Shown here: positions 1 to 10,340 of the stretch, piece by piece
How positions within the stretch are numbered: position 1 is the stretch's first letter
How the letters are laid out: each line of letters begins with the position of its first letter
Assembly (NCBI RefSeq): GCF_000204055.1
Contig: NW_006768791.1
Span: 423,094 to 487,093 of the forward strand
DNA from: Melampsora larici-populina 98AG31
Lineage: Eukaryota > Basidiomycota > Pucciniomycetes > Pucciniales > Melampsoraceae
Direction of reading: 5' to 3'
DNA: 64,000 nt
Notes under the pieces: model-generated
What the model was told of the DNA's origin: nothing
Seen by the model: the letters and a program-made list of their open reading frames with translations, nothing else
Databases searched by the model: none
Made by a program: the position numbers and the translations under genes

Positions 1-474
1 AAAGACAAAGAAAGCTTCTCCGGTTTCACCAATCTTCATACTGAATGGAGCAGGTTGATTATTAATCAAAATCCTAACCTAAACAACCAAGACAAATAGC
101 AAAAAAGAGTTCATCTCAGTATCTTATTGATTAATGATTTTCTTTCTTTCTTAAAAAGTTTGCCCAAGAAAATGGAACAGACTAAAAGTATTTAAAGTTT
201 TAATCAAATCAAATGAATATAGAAAGGTAAAGATTACTTTTCTTTCCACTGGTCGAAGTACACTTAATTTTCCAAATCTAACATGCCAAGGAGAACAAGC
301 TAGATCTTCAATAATCGTCGTTTCATTTTCTTCTTCATTTGAGTTATTATCAGATGATGATGTTGTACGTTTGTTGGATACTACGATCACATCGATGGCC
401 CCTGAAAGAGTAGCTGGATTGATTTCTTTATAATATTGACCTACTGAACTGATTGCTCTTCCAAGCCATGACAT
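1..474 (-). CDS. PAH1: Lipin / Mg-dependent phosphatidate phosphatase, N-terminal part (runs off the left edge)
   Basis: The gene starts at 474 and reads leftward. Exon 1 is 238-474, intron 79-237, exon 2 is 78 down to the window edge; both borders are GT..AG and phase 0. The first residues (MSWLGRAISSVGQYYKEINP, then ATLSGAIDVIVV) and the later LACSPWHVRFGKLSVLRP are the lipin N-terminal domain, and exon 2 gives MKIGETGEAFFVF, the next conserved lipin block. Family role (known): dephosphorylates phosphatidate to diacylglycerol at ER/nuclear membranes and controls triacylglycerol and phospholipid synthesis. The catalytic HAD domain lies outside the window, so activity cannot be judged. A short Ser/Glu/Asn-rich insertion (residues about 38-53) interrupts the domain. 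A GAGAAT microsatellite lies just upstream of the start. Confidence 0.9.
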
Positions 475-524
475 CCCAAAAGAGGTAAAGACGTAGGGTT
501 GATGGGTTGGAACGTTTTCTTGAT

Positions 525-548
525 GAGAATGAGAATGAGAATGAGAAG
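525..548. repeat. GAGAAT microsatellite in the lipin 5' region
   Basis: Three to four consecutive GAGAAT units, followed by GATAG repeats, lie 50-75 bp upstream of the lipin start codon, probably in its 5' UTR or promoter. Simple-sequence repeat; no function inferred. Confidence 0.7.
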
Positions 549-554
549 AGTGAT

Positions 555-1251
555 AGGATAGGATAAGATGGTATGGTAATCAAAAAAAAACTTGATCAAC
601 AGTCAACAAGTCTCAAGATTGGTAAACTAGATTTTCTTAAAATACACTCTCACAATACATTTTACTAAACTACATTAATTTAAACCTCATCATCAAACTC
701 TTTCTCAGAAAGATTTCTTGCAAATATACTCAAACTACTTATAATAAGGTACTATGTAGTATATCTGTTCAAATATTGTAAATGGTTTCTCATCATCCAC
801 TTGGACTAAAAAAAAGTGATCTTACTCAGCAAAGGTATGCTTTGGTCTTGTACTTGTGAGATCAAGAATCTTGATTTCGATCATGATTAGATTCAGGAGT
901 ATGTATACCAGTGTATCACAACAAAACACAATCTACTTTCAGTCTTTCAGAGTTCTAATTTTGAATGAGTTTATAGTCCAAAGTCAATCTTCGATACATT
1001 CTTTCTATCAAAGATGAATTTCCAAAACTTTTATTCAACGTTTGATTCCCCAGTTTATGTTTCTGTAAGACAAAAACCCTCATGAACTTTTACTTATGTT
1101 ATAAATTATCCGTTCACATACGAAAGCAAAGGTTAAATTCCGATGACTATGTATACACAAAGATCAATAGGTATGCTCACATTTCTTCAGAATGCGAATA
1201 AAATGATGATTTTGAAAAAAAACATATGGTGTAAACACTCATGTTAAATCT
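555..1251. other. Intergenic, no gene seen
   Basis: AT-rich spacer between the lipin start (474, reading left) and the RRP8 stop (1252, minus). It should contain the lipin promoter and the RRP8 3' UTR. No open reading frame, RNA gene or repeat was recognised. Confidence 0.6.
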
Positions 1252-2866
1252 TTATCTACGTTTATAAATACAAGGCTTTAATAACTTTTCACCACGTTTA
1301 ATTAAATGATCAAGTTCATTTGGTTGATCATAAATATGATTCATGTTTAATTGGATTGGATTTTTTCGAATCGATTTTTTAAATTCGAATAAAATGAAAT
1401 GTGTATTTGATTGATCCTAATCGAAAGAAAAAAAAATACAAAACAAAATGAGATCAAATGAATTACTTTAAATTTTGGCGTAGGGGATGAGGGAAGGAAG
1501 GGCAGTGGTTTGGGATTCGGAAGGATGTTTGGTTAAAAGTTGGGTGCTTACTTGAGTTGGTGTTGAGAAACCTATTAGTTTTATAAAATCTATGAATTTG
1601 TTGATATCTACAAACCTACTGGTGACTTCTGCAATTTTTAATTGACCACTTTGATCCAACAAAAAAATTGATGATGATGATGAAATAGATACAAGTCAAA
1701 ATCAAGATGAATGAGTCGACCGGGACTTGATGAATGTGTTGATTGAGGATCACTTACCCTTGTTTTAAAATCCTACGAGCTTCTAGAATCATTCCTACCC
1801 AATTAGTACCCATTAAACTTAAACAACAAACAACTACATCTACCATCGCATTATCTACTGTATCTGATTGACAACCAGGTAAAGGAACCTATAGAAAAAA
1901 ATAATCAAATCAATCAGCTCAAATTGGATTGATTTGGAAGAAAGAAATGGAAAATGGAAGAAAGAAGATTCAAGTCAAAACAAAGAACCGTACCTTTGTT
2001 GAACATTCAGCAGCGATTACCCATCCATCTCTATCTGTTACAAGATCATAACTCATGACTCTAAACCTAACTTTCTGATCAACTTTCAATCGTTTGTTTC
2101 GTTTTTGATCCTCCTCCTCCTCCTCCTCCTCTTCTTCTTCTTCATCTGTTTTTTGAATTGATCTTTCACCACATAAAAGTTTAGCTAATGGAGCTTCACC
2201 ACATCCTAAATCGGCTACGATCACTAAACCTTGTGAAAAAGTTTCATACTCTTTCTTTAATTGATGAGCTATTATGTTAACAGGATTTTCTGGCCAGTTT
2301 TGGGTTTGGTGTCGGAAACCTTCATGATATGCTAAGAAATTCGGATTGGTTTGTTGACTTGTAGATCCGATTTCATTTTCATTTTCATTTGAAAATAATT
2401 GTGCTGCTTCTGGTCCAGTGGTCGTATATAGTGTTTCATTTAGGATTCGGAATCTTGATCCACTTAGAGTTGATGACATTAAGTTTTGTACTAATGCATT
2501 TGAAGATGATGATAGAGTGTTTTCTTGAATAGGTTGCTTCTTTTCTGGTTCTGTTTCTTTTTTTGTAAGTCTTGTTGGATTTGATTTTCTTTTCTTTGTG
2601 GGTTTCTCTATGTCTTGGTTTGAAGTTGATTGGTTTGATGGAATGAGTTCTTTGGTTGATGATTTGTTTTTCTTGGATGGTTTGGGTTTGTTTGATGATG
2701 TTAGATTGGATGATGAAGTGACTGACCATCCAGGTGTGTCGAATAGGAATTCATTTACTTTTTTAGTATTGTTTGATTTGGTTGGCATGTTGTTGGAAGT
2801 TGAGATGGTTAAAGTTGAAGTTGAAGAAATTGAAAAATTCTCAACTCGATCAACCAAAATTGTCAA
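1252..2866 (-). CDS. RRP8: 25S rRNA adenine-N1 methyltransferase / rRNA-processing protein RRP8
   Basis: Four exons read on the minus strand: 1994-2866, 1758-1888, 1552-1648 and 1252-1416. All introns are GT..AG, and the joined frame gives 421 residues. Residues 1-135 are a lysine/serine-rich basic tail typical of nucleolar proteins. The RRP8 methyltransferase core follows: FRILNETLYTT (about 139-149), FLAYHEGFRHQTQNWPENPV, the SAM-binding ADLGCGEAPLAK (about 218-229), CCLSLMGTN at the exon 2 catalytic region, GGQLKIAEVTSRF across the exon 2/3 junction, and the terminal LLKPCIYKRR. Known role: m1A methylation of 25S rRNA and pre-rRNA cleavage in the nucleolus. Odd point: a run of 11 glutamates in a charged insert (about 235-262) directly after the SAM motif. 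Methionine 27 is an alternative start. Confidence 0.93.
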
Positions 2867-3012
2867 AAATGGATGGCTTTACTATGGATGACATATGGGA
2901 TTACAGGTGATTGATCCGGTACCGTGCCCTCTCACTACTCACTGTTCAAGGCTTCGAGTGGTGTTCTCTGGTGACAGTGCGAGTGTTCTGCTGAGCTATT
3001 CAGATAATCAAG
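2867..3012. promoter_or_regulatory. Shared divergent promoter between RRP8 and the ER membrane protein gene
   Basis: Only 146 bp separate the two outward-facing start codons (RRP8 at 2866 minus, next gene at 3013 plus), so both genes must use a compact bidirectional promoter unless the RRP8 start is the internal Met27. No clear TATA box was identified. Confidence 0.6.
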
Positions 3013-4460
3013 ATGAACTCATTCAAACTTCTCATCATCTTCAACTTCAAGATTCTAATCTTATTCATCTCACCCATCTTAGGATCAAATCAACAACATG
3101 TTTTAAAATTCGATGAACCATCAATCGAACCAGATTCAACAATCTTACAAAGTCCTCCAAAAGCTACAGGTCTAACGGCTAAAGTGATTCAAAAAATCAC
3201 AGGATGGAATGATACGGTGGTGGCCAAAATCACAGGAGAAATCACTCCTCGTCCACCTCATCCATTTGTGGTTTCGATCAATGATGAAAATTATGAAGAT
3301 GTGATTGGATCTGAACTAGATTTGATTCAACCAGGTTGGGGTAGTGATGATGAAACGATTTGGATTATAGTTGTGTAGGTTGATTTCTTTCCTAGATCAG
3401 CAACGCTTTGGAAATCCAAAGACTGATTTTCAAACAAATTCAAACAAACGCTTGATTGAGGAAATCTTTAGTTCAGCAAACGATCGAATTTCATCGGTCT
3501 TTGATGATACATTTGATCAAACTGCTCTTAATTCATCACAAGCTGTTTATCCTCCACCTCCTAAGATTCGAGAAGATCAAATCTCAGTAGTACAACTTTC
3601 TCCAGATGATCCATTTTTATTTCCTACTAATTTTAGGTTTGGTAGAATTGATTATATGGGAAAGACCGATATAATCTTAACTAAATGGCTCATTTTCAAG
3701 TTTGTGTTTTTCTTTGTTCTTTCGAATTTTGGAGAATCAGGAGTACATGTTTATATTGAACTTGTTTTGTATGGGTTGATTTTTTTTTTGATTAGATGTC
3801 CAGTAATGGTGGTGATCGGTAAAAGAGGAAAAGAATTAAGGTTCTTTAAGATTGGTGGAACACCTCCACCTGTTGATCATCTGGCTCAATTTATTCGTGA
3901 ACAAACATGGACCTATAAACCGGTTTGGAATTCTACCTTTTCACCTGGTGGATCAAAGTATGTGTTGATTCTGTCTCTTAACTTATCACTCGATTTAACT
4001 GACCCCTATTCCTTTCTCTCTTCTCACTCCTTGTGTGACTTTTTTCTTGTCAAGTGAATGGATTGTTGAGGGATTTGGAAGGATGTTCAGTGGATTACAC
4101 AATATCACCGATCGAGTACCAGGTTGGATTTTGATGATGGTGACTAGCGCGCTAGGTACTTCTCTAATGCAATATTTACATGGTCGATCTGGTTCTGAAC
4201 CGAAGAAGAAGCCAGTGACTGATCCACAACGTAAAGAAGAAATCAAAGCTGCTCTAGCTAAGGCTGCGGTGAGGTTGGCCGAAGCTAGTGCTCGACGGAC
4301 TCGGGAAAAGGCTAAGGCTAATTTGGAGGCTGATAATACGGGCACTGTAGAGACTGGAGCTAAGGAAATTTTGCAAGCCGAGGGCAAAGTCACCTCAGAG
4401 TCTAAACCTGCATCGGCGGTCAAGCGACGGAAAGGTAAAAGTGAAGAAAAAAATGGGTAA
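3013..4460 (+). CDS. Predicted secretory-pathway membrane protein with a thioredoxin-like lumenal region
   Basis: Proposed exons are 3013-3372, 3422-3699, 3796-3957 and 4055-4460, giving 401 residues. Introns 2 and 3 have good borders and keep phase. Intron 1 is uncertain: its donor would be GTGTAG, used because the frame otherwise stops at 3376. Residues 1-25 form a hydrophobic signal peptide. A lumenal region follows, containing RIDYMGKTDIILTKWLIFK and VMVVIGKRGKELRFFK, a layout resembling thioredoxin-like fungal ER proteins, but no CxxC pair was seen. One membrane segment (VPGWILMMVTSALGTSLMQY) precedes an Ala/Lys/Glu-rich tail that is probably cytosolic and coiled. The gene itself is well supported by signal peptide, spliced frame and coding character; the family name is tentative. 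It could be an ER chaperone-like or disulfide-pathway protein, which is not proven. Confidence 0.7.
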
Positions 4461-5830
4461 ACTGCATGGGGTGTCCTGGATTACGAATCTGGAATATTGG
4501 AGGAATAAATGCTATGACTAGAAATGATTTGGATTTTGATATGATCCTTGGAAATTGAAGATCGAGCTTCGTTGATGATTTGGGAAATCGGTTTACTGGA
4601 ACACATTCTTTAAGTGATCAAGGTTTCTTTGCTTTAAATAGCTGCATTGTGTTACTGTATACATGGTAAAATATAGGTCAAGGATACGTTGGTTATGTAA
4701 GATGATCTGGTGTTATGTTGCTCATCTGGGTACTTTTCAAAGATTCGAACAAATTGTGTTGTGTTTTTTTGGGGATGTATATACTTGATAACTTTTTGCA
4801 TAGTTTTGATTTTCTTCTTTTGTTTTATGTTTTTCACTTTTGCCAAATTTCTCATTAACATTTTTTATACGCCAACATCTTTTCTGTTTTAGTGTTTCTC
4901 ATTTTTTATCGTTTTTTTGCTCGTGTTGTTGGGAAATAATGATACTCGGAAGATTGAATTTTGGACCAGAAACTGTTTGGGAGATTTACTTTTTGCGTTA
5001 TGTAAAACGAGCACTCTGAGATATTCACTCGTCTCATCTGCTTGTGATAAACCGTGTTTTTCAAAAAGGTGAAGTATCATAGAAAACCAGTCCAATTTTA
5101 AAAGCTGATGTTGACGGAGACAGACAGCATCACACTTATCCCGACACCCAACCCTACCGAGCTCACCATGGCCTGGTATAAACCCTCCTCCGGCAGTCCC
5201 GGAGGGACTTTGTCATGTTTAACACCCAATCTAGAATAGGGACTTGCGCCAATCCCTTCGTAACCGTTCTTGTGAGTAAAAGTGATGCCACTTTGGCGTC
5301 CGAAGCAACTCGGGCCCACTTACCCTCACTTATTCCTAGAAACCTCTCAGTCTTGGACCCGTCCGTCAAACTGTTGCGATATTATTATCAGACTTGGCAT
5401 TATGATGTATGTATCTTTATCATGGGGATAGGTATGATACTGCGAGGATCGATACAAGGGAATGCGGTCTAATCATACATTCTTCAGAATGCCATCAGCT
5501 GTTGTCTTTCGCCATCGAAAACATGAAAGATCCAAAAAGTCATTTTCTGTCTCACCTAAACTCGAAGCTTAACCGAGCCCCTCTCACAAGACCCCGTGCC
5601 GTCACAGTATATACCTCTTTGAGAGGAAGAAAGTGAAATCCAGGAGGTCAAGAAGGGCGACACATAATCATTGTGATAAAAAAGGAAAAAATACTAGAGT
5701 CTTGCAAGGAATTTATCCTCAGGGTAATCATTGCGGATTGGGCCATACCATCCCTGAGCCTTGTTCTTTATAGCGATGACCAAATTGTTAGCCACGCATA
5801 AGCCTTAAAAATGCTGATGGTGGGGATACA
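4461..5830. other. Intergenic, no gene recognised
   Basis: T-rich 3' flank of the preceding gene (4461-5090), then more GC-balanced sequence (5100-5640) whose short open frames in both directions resemble no family I know. The latter may be decayed repeat DNA; no terminal repeats were found. Confidence 0.5.
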
Positions 5831-6050
5831 TGCTCGTCTCTGCGTGTACCCCAGATGCTTACATAGCTGGAAGATATTATAAATTCAAGGAACAAGGTAT
5901 ATCAGGATACCAAAGTGGAAGGAGGGTTAAACTTATATCGGGGAAGTCAAAAAGGGTTCGCATCAGTGATTCAGCAGTAATGCCGACGTTGCACATGCTC
6001 AGTCTCAAGTTCATTCAAGAGACCACCAGCATTTGAACTGCAACTACATA

Positions 6051-6178
6051 GGCTGCCAAGACGCTACATACTATGATTGATCCCGTTGCTCGTCATCGTT
6101 TCCTCATCAGGGTTTGTCATAGTTAGAGTCACTTCACGTTGACTATGATAAACTGGGCAATACCCCGAGCGTGGTAGT
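6051..6178 (+). promoter_or_regulatory. Conserved upstream block of pectin lyase gene 1
   Basis: This block aligns with 10039-10166 upstream of the second pectin lyase gene. Both begin with GGCTGCC, contain CAGGGTTTGTCAT and TGACTATG(A/G)TAAACT, and end CCGAGCGTGGTAGT. The block ends 177 bp before the ATG here and 175 bp before it in the paralog. Weaker similarity extends further upstream from about 5836. It may be a common promoter or simply the residue of the tandem duplication; the strongest conservation is in the last 70 bp. Confidence 0.7.
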
Positions 6179-6354
6179 CTTTCAATCATTTAAACCTATA
6201 CTTTGTCCAGATTTTCGAAGCCCTTTCTTCGTTCTTCAATTCTTACCTTTCGAACTCACTCGTTGAGAACATTCAAGAGTACAGGCCGCTCTTTTGTCTA
6301 GTGACATACTTTTTCTTCTTTGTTTAAAATTCGGTCTGGTTTGGATTGTCAATC

Positions 6355-8537
6355 ATGTTAAATACTTCAATCTGGAATTTCTTCTTTTCTCTTTTTCTTC
6401 ACATCTTCCTTATCACTCATTCACTTTCTCCAGTTTCTGCTGGAGGAAAGCCTGTTGGGTTCGGAGCAGCTGTTACCGGTGGTGGGAATGCTCGACCGGT
6501 CGCTCCAGCGAATATTGGAGAACTCAAAGCTTGGTTAGCGGACCATGTACCACGTGTGATTCTGATTGATAGAGTCTTTGACTTTGCTGATTCCGAGGGT
6601 ACGTTATCAACATCTTATCCAAGATCTTTGTTAACTCAACTCATCTCCTCTCAATTTCATTTAATTACAGGAAATGTGACAGGGCCAGGATGGTAAAGTT
6701 TTTTCTTCTTCTTCAAGATCCGCCTTGGTCAAATTTGATTGATAATGAAATCGGGTGATTATAGTTCAATTTGGCCTCAATGTTCAAATGGTGCTTTAAC
6801 ACAGGTAGCCATTGATTTTCGTAAGTCAGAGAAATTTCACCATGCATCTCCCAAGAATAAAGAATTGATTCGATTTGATAAACAACTATTTATAGGTGGG
6901 TGGTGCGGTCAGCAAAAGAACGCAAGAGTCAGTATGGCAGTCGTTTATCAAGATTTGTAAGTATACCACTAAATAAAATTTTCTTTTTAACACAGCACTT
7001 GACTGTCAATTATCGAAAGGCGGCTATGACTCCCCTGGTGATAGGCAGCAACAAGTCACTCTTGGGAGTCGGTGCAAAAGGTGTGATACGAGGCAAGGGG
7101 TCAGTCACAGACCTTTAGACTTCCATCTCACTGCGTGGAAGCTGATGTGATTTGTTTAGAGTGGTGATCAACAAGCCTGACAGAAATGTCATCATACGGG
7201 TGCGTTTTCGATGAAACGATCATCCATCCACTTGAATTAACTGCCAAATACTAGGCTGATAAGCATCTCTTACATCCCCTCACAGAATATTCATTTTACA
7301 GACATGAACCCATTTGCAGTGAGCTTTCAATCCCTTTTGATTTTTCTCTACAAGATATCTAAAAATAGTTTGACCAATAGGTATGGGGTGGTGATTCTAT
7401 CACATTGAATGGGGCAACCGACGTGAGTCAACTCTTCCGAATATCTTCTGACGTGAATAACAACATAAATTCTGAAGATTGACATCAATACAATCTTTCA
7501 AAGGTTTGGATTGATCACTGTACATTCAGCTTGATAGGACGACAAATGATCTCAACCGGTGGAAGTTTCCCAAATTCTGGAATCACAATCTCGAACAACC
7601 ATTTTGTCGGAAAGACTCCATGGTCAACTGACTGTCTTGGGTACGTCCTTTTTTCATCGAGCTCAACATTTTGATCCACCGGGATTGAGTGAAGGAGAGG
7701 TTACTGAATCGTGTTATTACTTTAGGCAACACTACTGGACTGTCATCTTGGGTGGCATAGGAGACCAGATCACCTTAGCAGAAAAGTGAGTCTTTCAGCC
7801 GAATCACAATGTAGGTCCTATCCTTTCCCATGATGCTGACCAAGACTTCTCTACATCGAAGTTGCTATGTATCAACCTCAGGACGTAGCCCTAAGCTCGG
7901 AGCCGTTGCAAACACCCGAGTATTTTCACATAGGTAAAATCAATCAGATAAGTTGTTATCAATGTAGATGATGTTGACAAAGTTTGATTCTTACTTCACT
8001 TTAGTTTCAATAATTACCATGACGCCACTCTGTGAGTATTCTTGATCTCTAGCTCACTTGACAAAATAAATTGACGTTCATCAACATTCTTATCCTTTAG
8101 TGGTCAGGCTGTGGAGGTCACACGCGGAGGGACCTTAATTGTTGAAGGAGATGTCTTCGATCGTACCGCTCCAGCAGATCCTCATCAGGCTTTCACAGAA
8201 ACAGGAGGTGCCTTGTTTGCACCATTCACGCCACAGGAGGCACAAGCATGTCAAGGCGCTTTGGGTAGGGTTTGTGTGCCAAATCTCATCTCAAGGCCAC
8301 CTCCTGGTAAAGCACCTTTCAAATTTGATGTCAACCCTGCTGCATTGAACGCCGCTAGAGTGAGTCCCTTTTCTCTTCTGTTGACTTGCAATAACACTTA
8401 TGAACCATTACTGTCACTTTTTCAAATCGTTCACTATCATTTAGGTCCTTCCAGCCGTCAAAACTGCACATGTACAACCAGCCTCAGCAATCGCTTCACG
8501 CAAAATGTCACAATGCGGTATAGGAAAAATCTCTTAA
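6355..8537 (+). CDS. Secreted pectin lyase, polysaccharide lyase family 1 (copy 1)
   Basis: Fourteen exons: 6355-6598, 6671-6692, 6765-6820, 6896-6927, 6996-7099, 7160-7199, 7286-7318, 7381-7422, 7504-7640, 7726-7785, 7862-7933, 8005-8031, 8101-8359, 8445-8537. Joined they give 406 residues with no stop. A signal peptide (about 1-29) precedes the mature start KPVGFGAAVTGGG. PL1 hallmarks in order: VILIDRVFDFADSEG, SNKSLLGVGAKGVI, VWGGDSITL (Asp182), VWIDHCT (Asp195), YWTVILGG and GRSPK (Arg265). The pattern matches fungal pectin lyases, which cut methylated pectin by beta-elimination, better than calcium-dependent pectate lyases; substrate preference is inferred. The donor of intron 4 (GTCAGT) was chosen because the downstream GTAAGT breaks the frame in both paralogs. 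Exported to the plant cell wall. Tandem paralog at 10341. Confidence 0.92.
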
Positions 8538-10038
8538 TTAAGAATCTCAATATTTTCGTTTTTTCAACTTTGTGATCACTTGGAATAGGCTGGCTTGATT
8601 TGAACATATTTTCTGAATGTTTGTATATCATTCTTGATTTGAAATAGTTTTGTTTTTTTGAATTTCATTCGTTTTTTGTTTGTTTTGATTTTACCTTTCT
8701 ATTTTACCATTAGAAGATGATTTATATAGTTGTAAAATCAACTTGATTGATATGCCATTATCCCACAAGCAAATCTGATGGAGTTCAGATACATCAAATA
8801 AAGAGGGGAACTTGCCTTGAATCTGATGATGTGTTGAATTGGTGAAATGAGTCATTGGTAATATGTAAACAACAAAGAATCAACCAACAAAATAATGGAT
8901 ATATACTTACTCGGTATCTTAGAAGTACGGATAGCAGTGGCTTGTCAGCTATATTGATCATTGTTCTGAATTTTTGGTAAGTAATTTTTATCGTGCTCTA
9001 TTACTGAAGGACGCTTCATATAGCAACAATTCCATTGGTCACATAATCTCATTTTTTCAAGGAAAGAGAGAAACAACCAAATACCACAATATGAGCAAGA
9101 TAAAATAATTCATCAACCGAACGTCAGCATTTCTATGCTAGCACAGGAGGCGCATCACTCCAAAGATACTCCCTGATCCATAAAAATCAGTGAATGATAA
9201 AATTGTAAGGCTATAGAGGTTGACTGAGATATCAGGGGATGATGTGACATATGATGAGCAAAATATGAGAAAGTGCAACTTTGACCTGAGACATAGAGAC
9301 TCCAAAGGATGATATGTTACGAGTCAAACCCCCTGGGCATCAATTTACGAGGAAAACCAAATCCATTATTCTTACCTAAAACACCTTAAGGGAAGGCTAG
9401 TGGTCACAGAATAAATTTGACAAAAGAACAGAAATATGACCGACATCAAACCACGGGAATTGTAAGTTCTTTTCTATTGGGTGGCCCGTACAAATTATTT
9501 GAAGAGGAAGTGGAAAAGGAAGTACCAATGTTGTAGTCTACACTCATTCACTTTGGGAGTGATGTTACGATGTTTTTGTTGCGTATCATTTGAAATGAAT
9601 CGAGCGTGTGTTTGGCCGCTGAATACTCATCAACGAAATGGGCAATTTACGCGCTGAGACAATTATGTTTGTGCAAAATAGCTCGCGAGTCAAGATGCGT
9701 AATACAAACCGAGCCCATAGGTTGTTGTACTGTGCCATTCCGAATCCTGAGATGAATCAGAAGATCGTGTGACATGGTAGAGTCATGAGAAGATGGTCTG
9801 CTAGAGAAGAAACGCTACATACAAAGCTGCTGGACCCGATAGCCGTCTCTACATACCTGCACCTCGGATGCTTGCCTGGAAAGATGTAAAGGATAAGGGG
9901 ATGAAGTTATGGAGGGGTAACTACATAACGAAGGTGATGTAGGGGAGGCAAGATCTACGTCAGTAATCTATCAGGGAATAAGGCTTTGCTCCGGGGAGAG
10001 TGACTCGCGCGACGGATCACCAGTCTGGACCTCAGCTA
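8538..10038. other. Spacer between the two pectin lyase genes
   Basis: About 1.5 kb with no gene recognised. The last part (from about 9840) resembles the distal upstream region of copy 1, consistent with duplication of gene plus promoter as one unit. No transposon ends were found. Confidence 0.5.
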
Positions 10039-10166
10039 GGCTGCCGCGACGTTACAAATTTGATTGATCATGTTGCTAGTTCGCATCGCCTCACCAGGGT
10101 TTGTCATCGCCAAGGTTGACTTCACACTGACTATGGTAAACTCGGCAGTACTCCGAGCGTGGTAGT
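10039..10166 (+). promoter_or_regulatory. Conserved upstream block of pectin lyase gene 2
   Basis: Counterpart of 6051-6178: GGCTGCC start, CAGGGTTTGTCAT, TGACTATGGTAAACT and the terminal CCGAGCGTGGTAGT, placed 175 bp before the ATG at 10341. Positional and sequence conservation support a promoter or transcription-factor binding role, but the block could also just reflect the common origin of the tandem copies. Confidence 0.7.
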
Positions 10167-10340
10167 TTGTTGAAGACATCAAGTCTATACGTTCTTCGTT
10201 TTTTGACAAACGCCTTTCACCTTTCGTCGATTTTATCTTTTGTAATAGTTCCTCTTTTGTTTAAGTGTTATAATACCTAATCTCATCTTTTTTTTGTTCC
10301 AAGTTGCGGTAAATTAGTTAGTTAGCTTTCATTGTCAATT

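Noticed and set aside
5098..5640. Overlapping open frames on both strands, one starting MGPSCFGRQSG
   Set aside because: No signal peptide, domain or splice-supported extension; frames overlap on opposite strands and look like chance in GC-balanced DNA.
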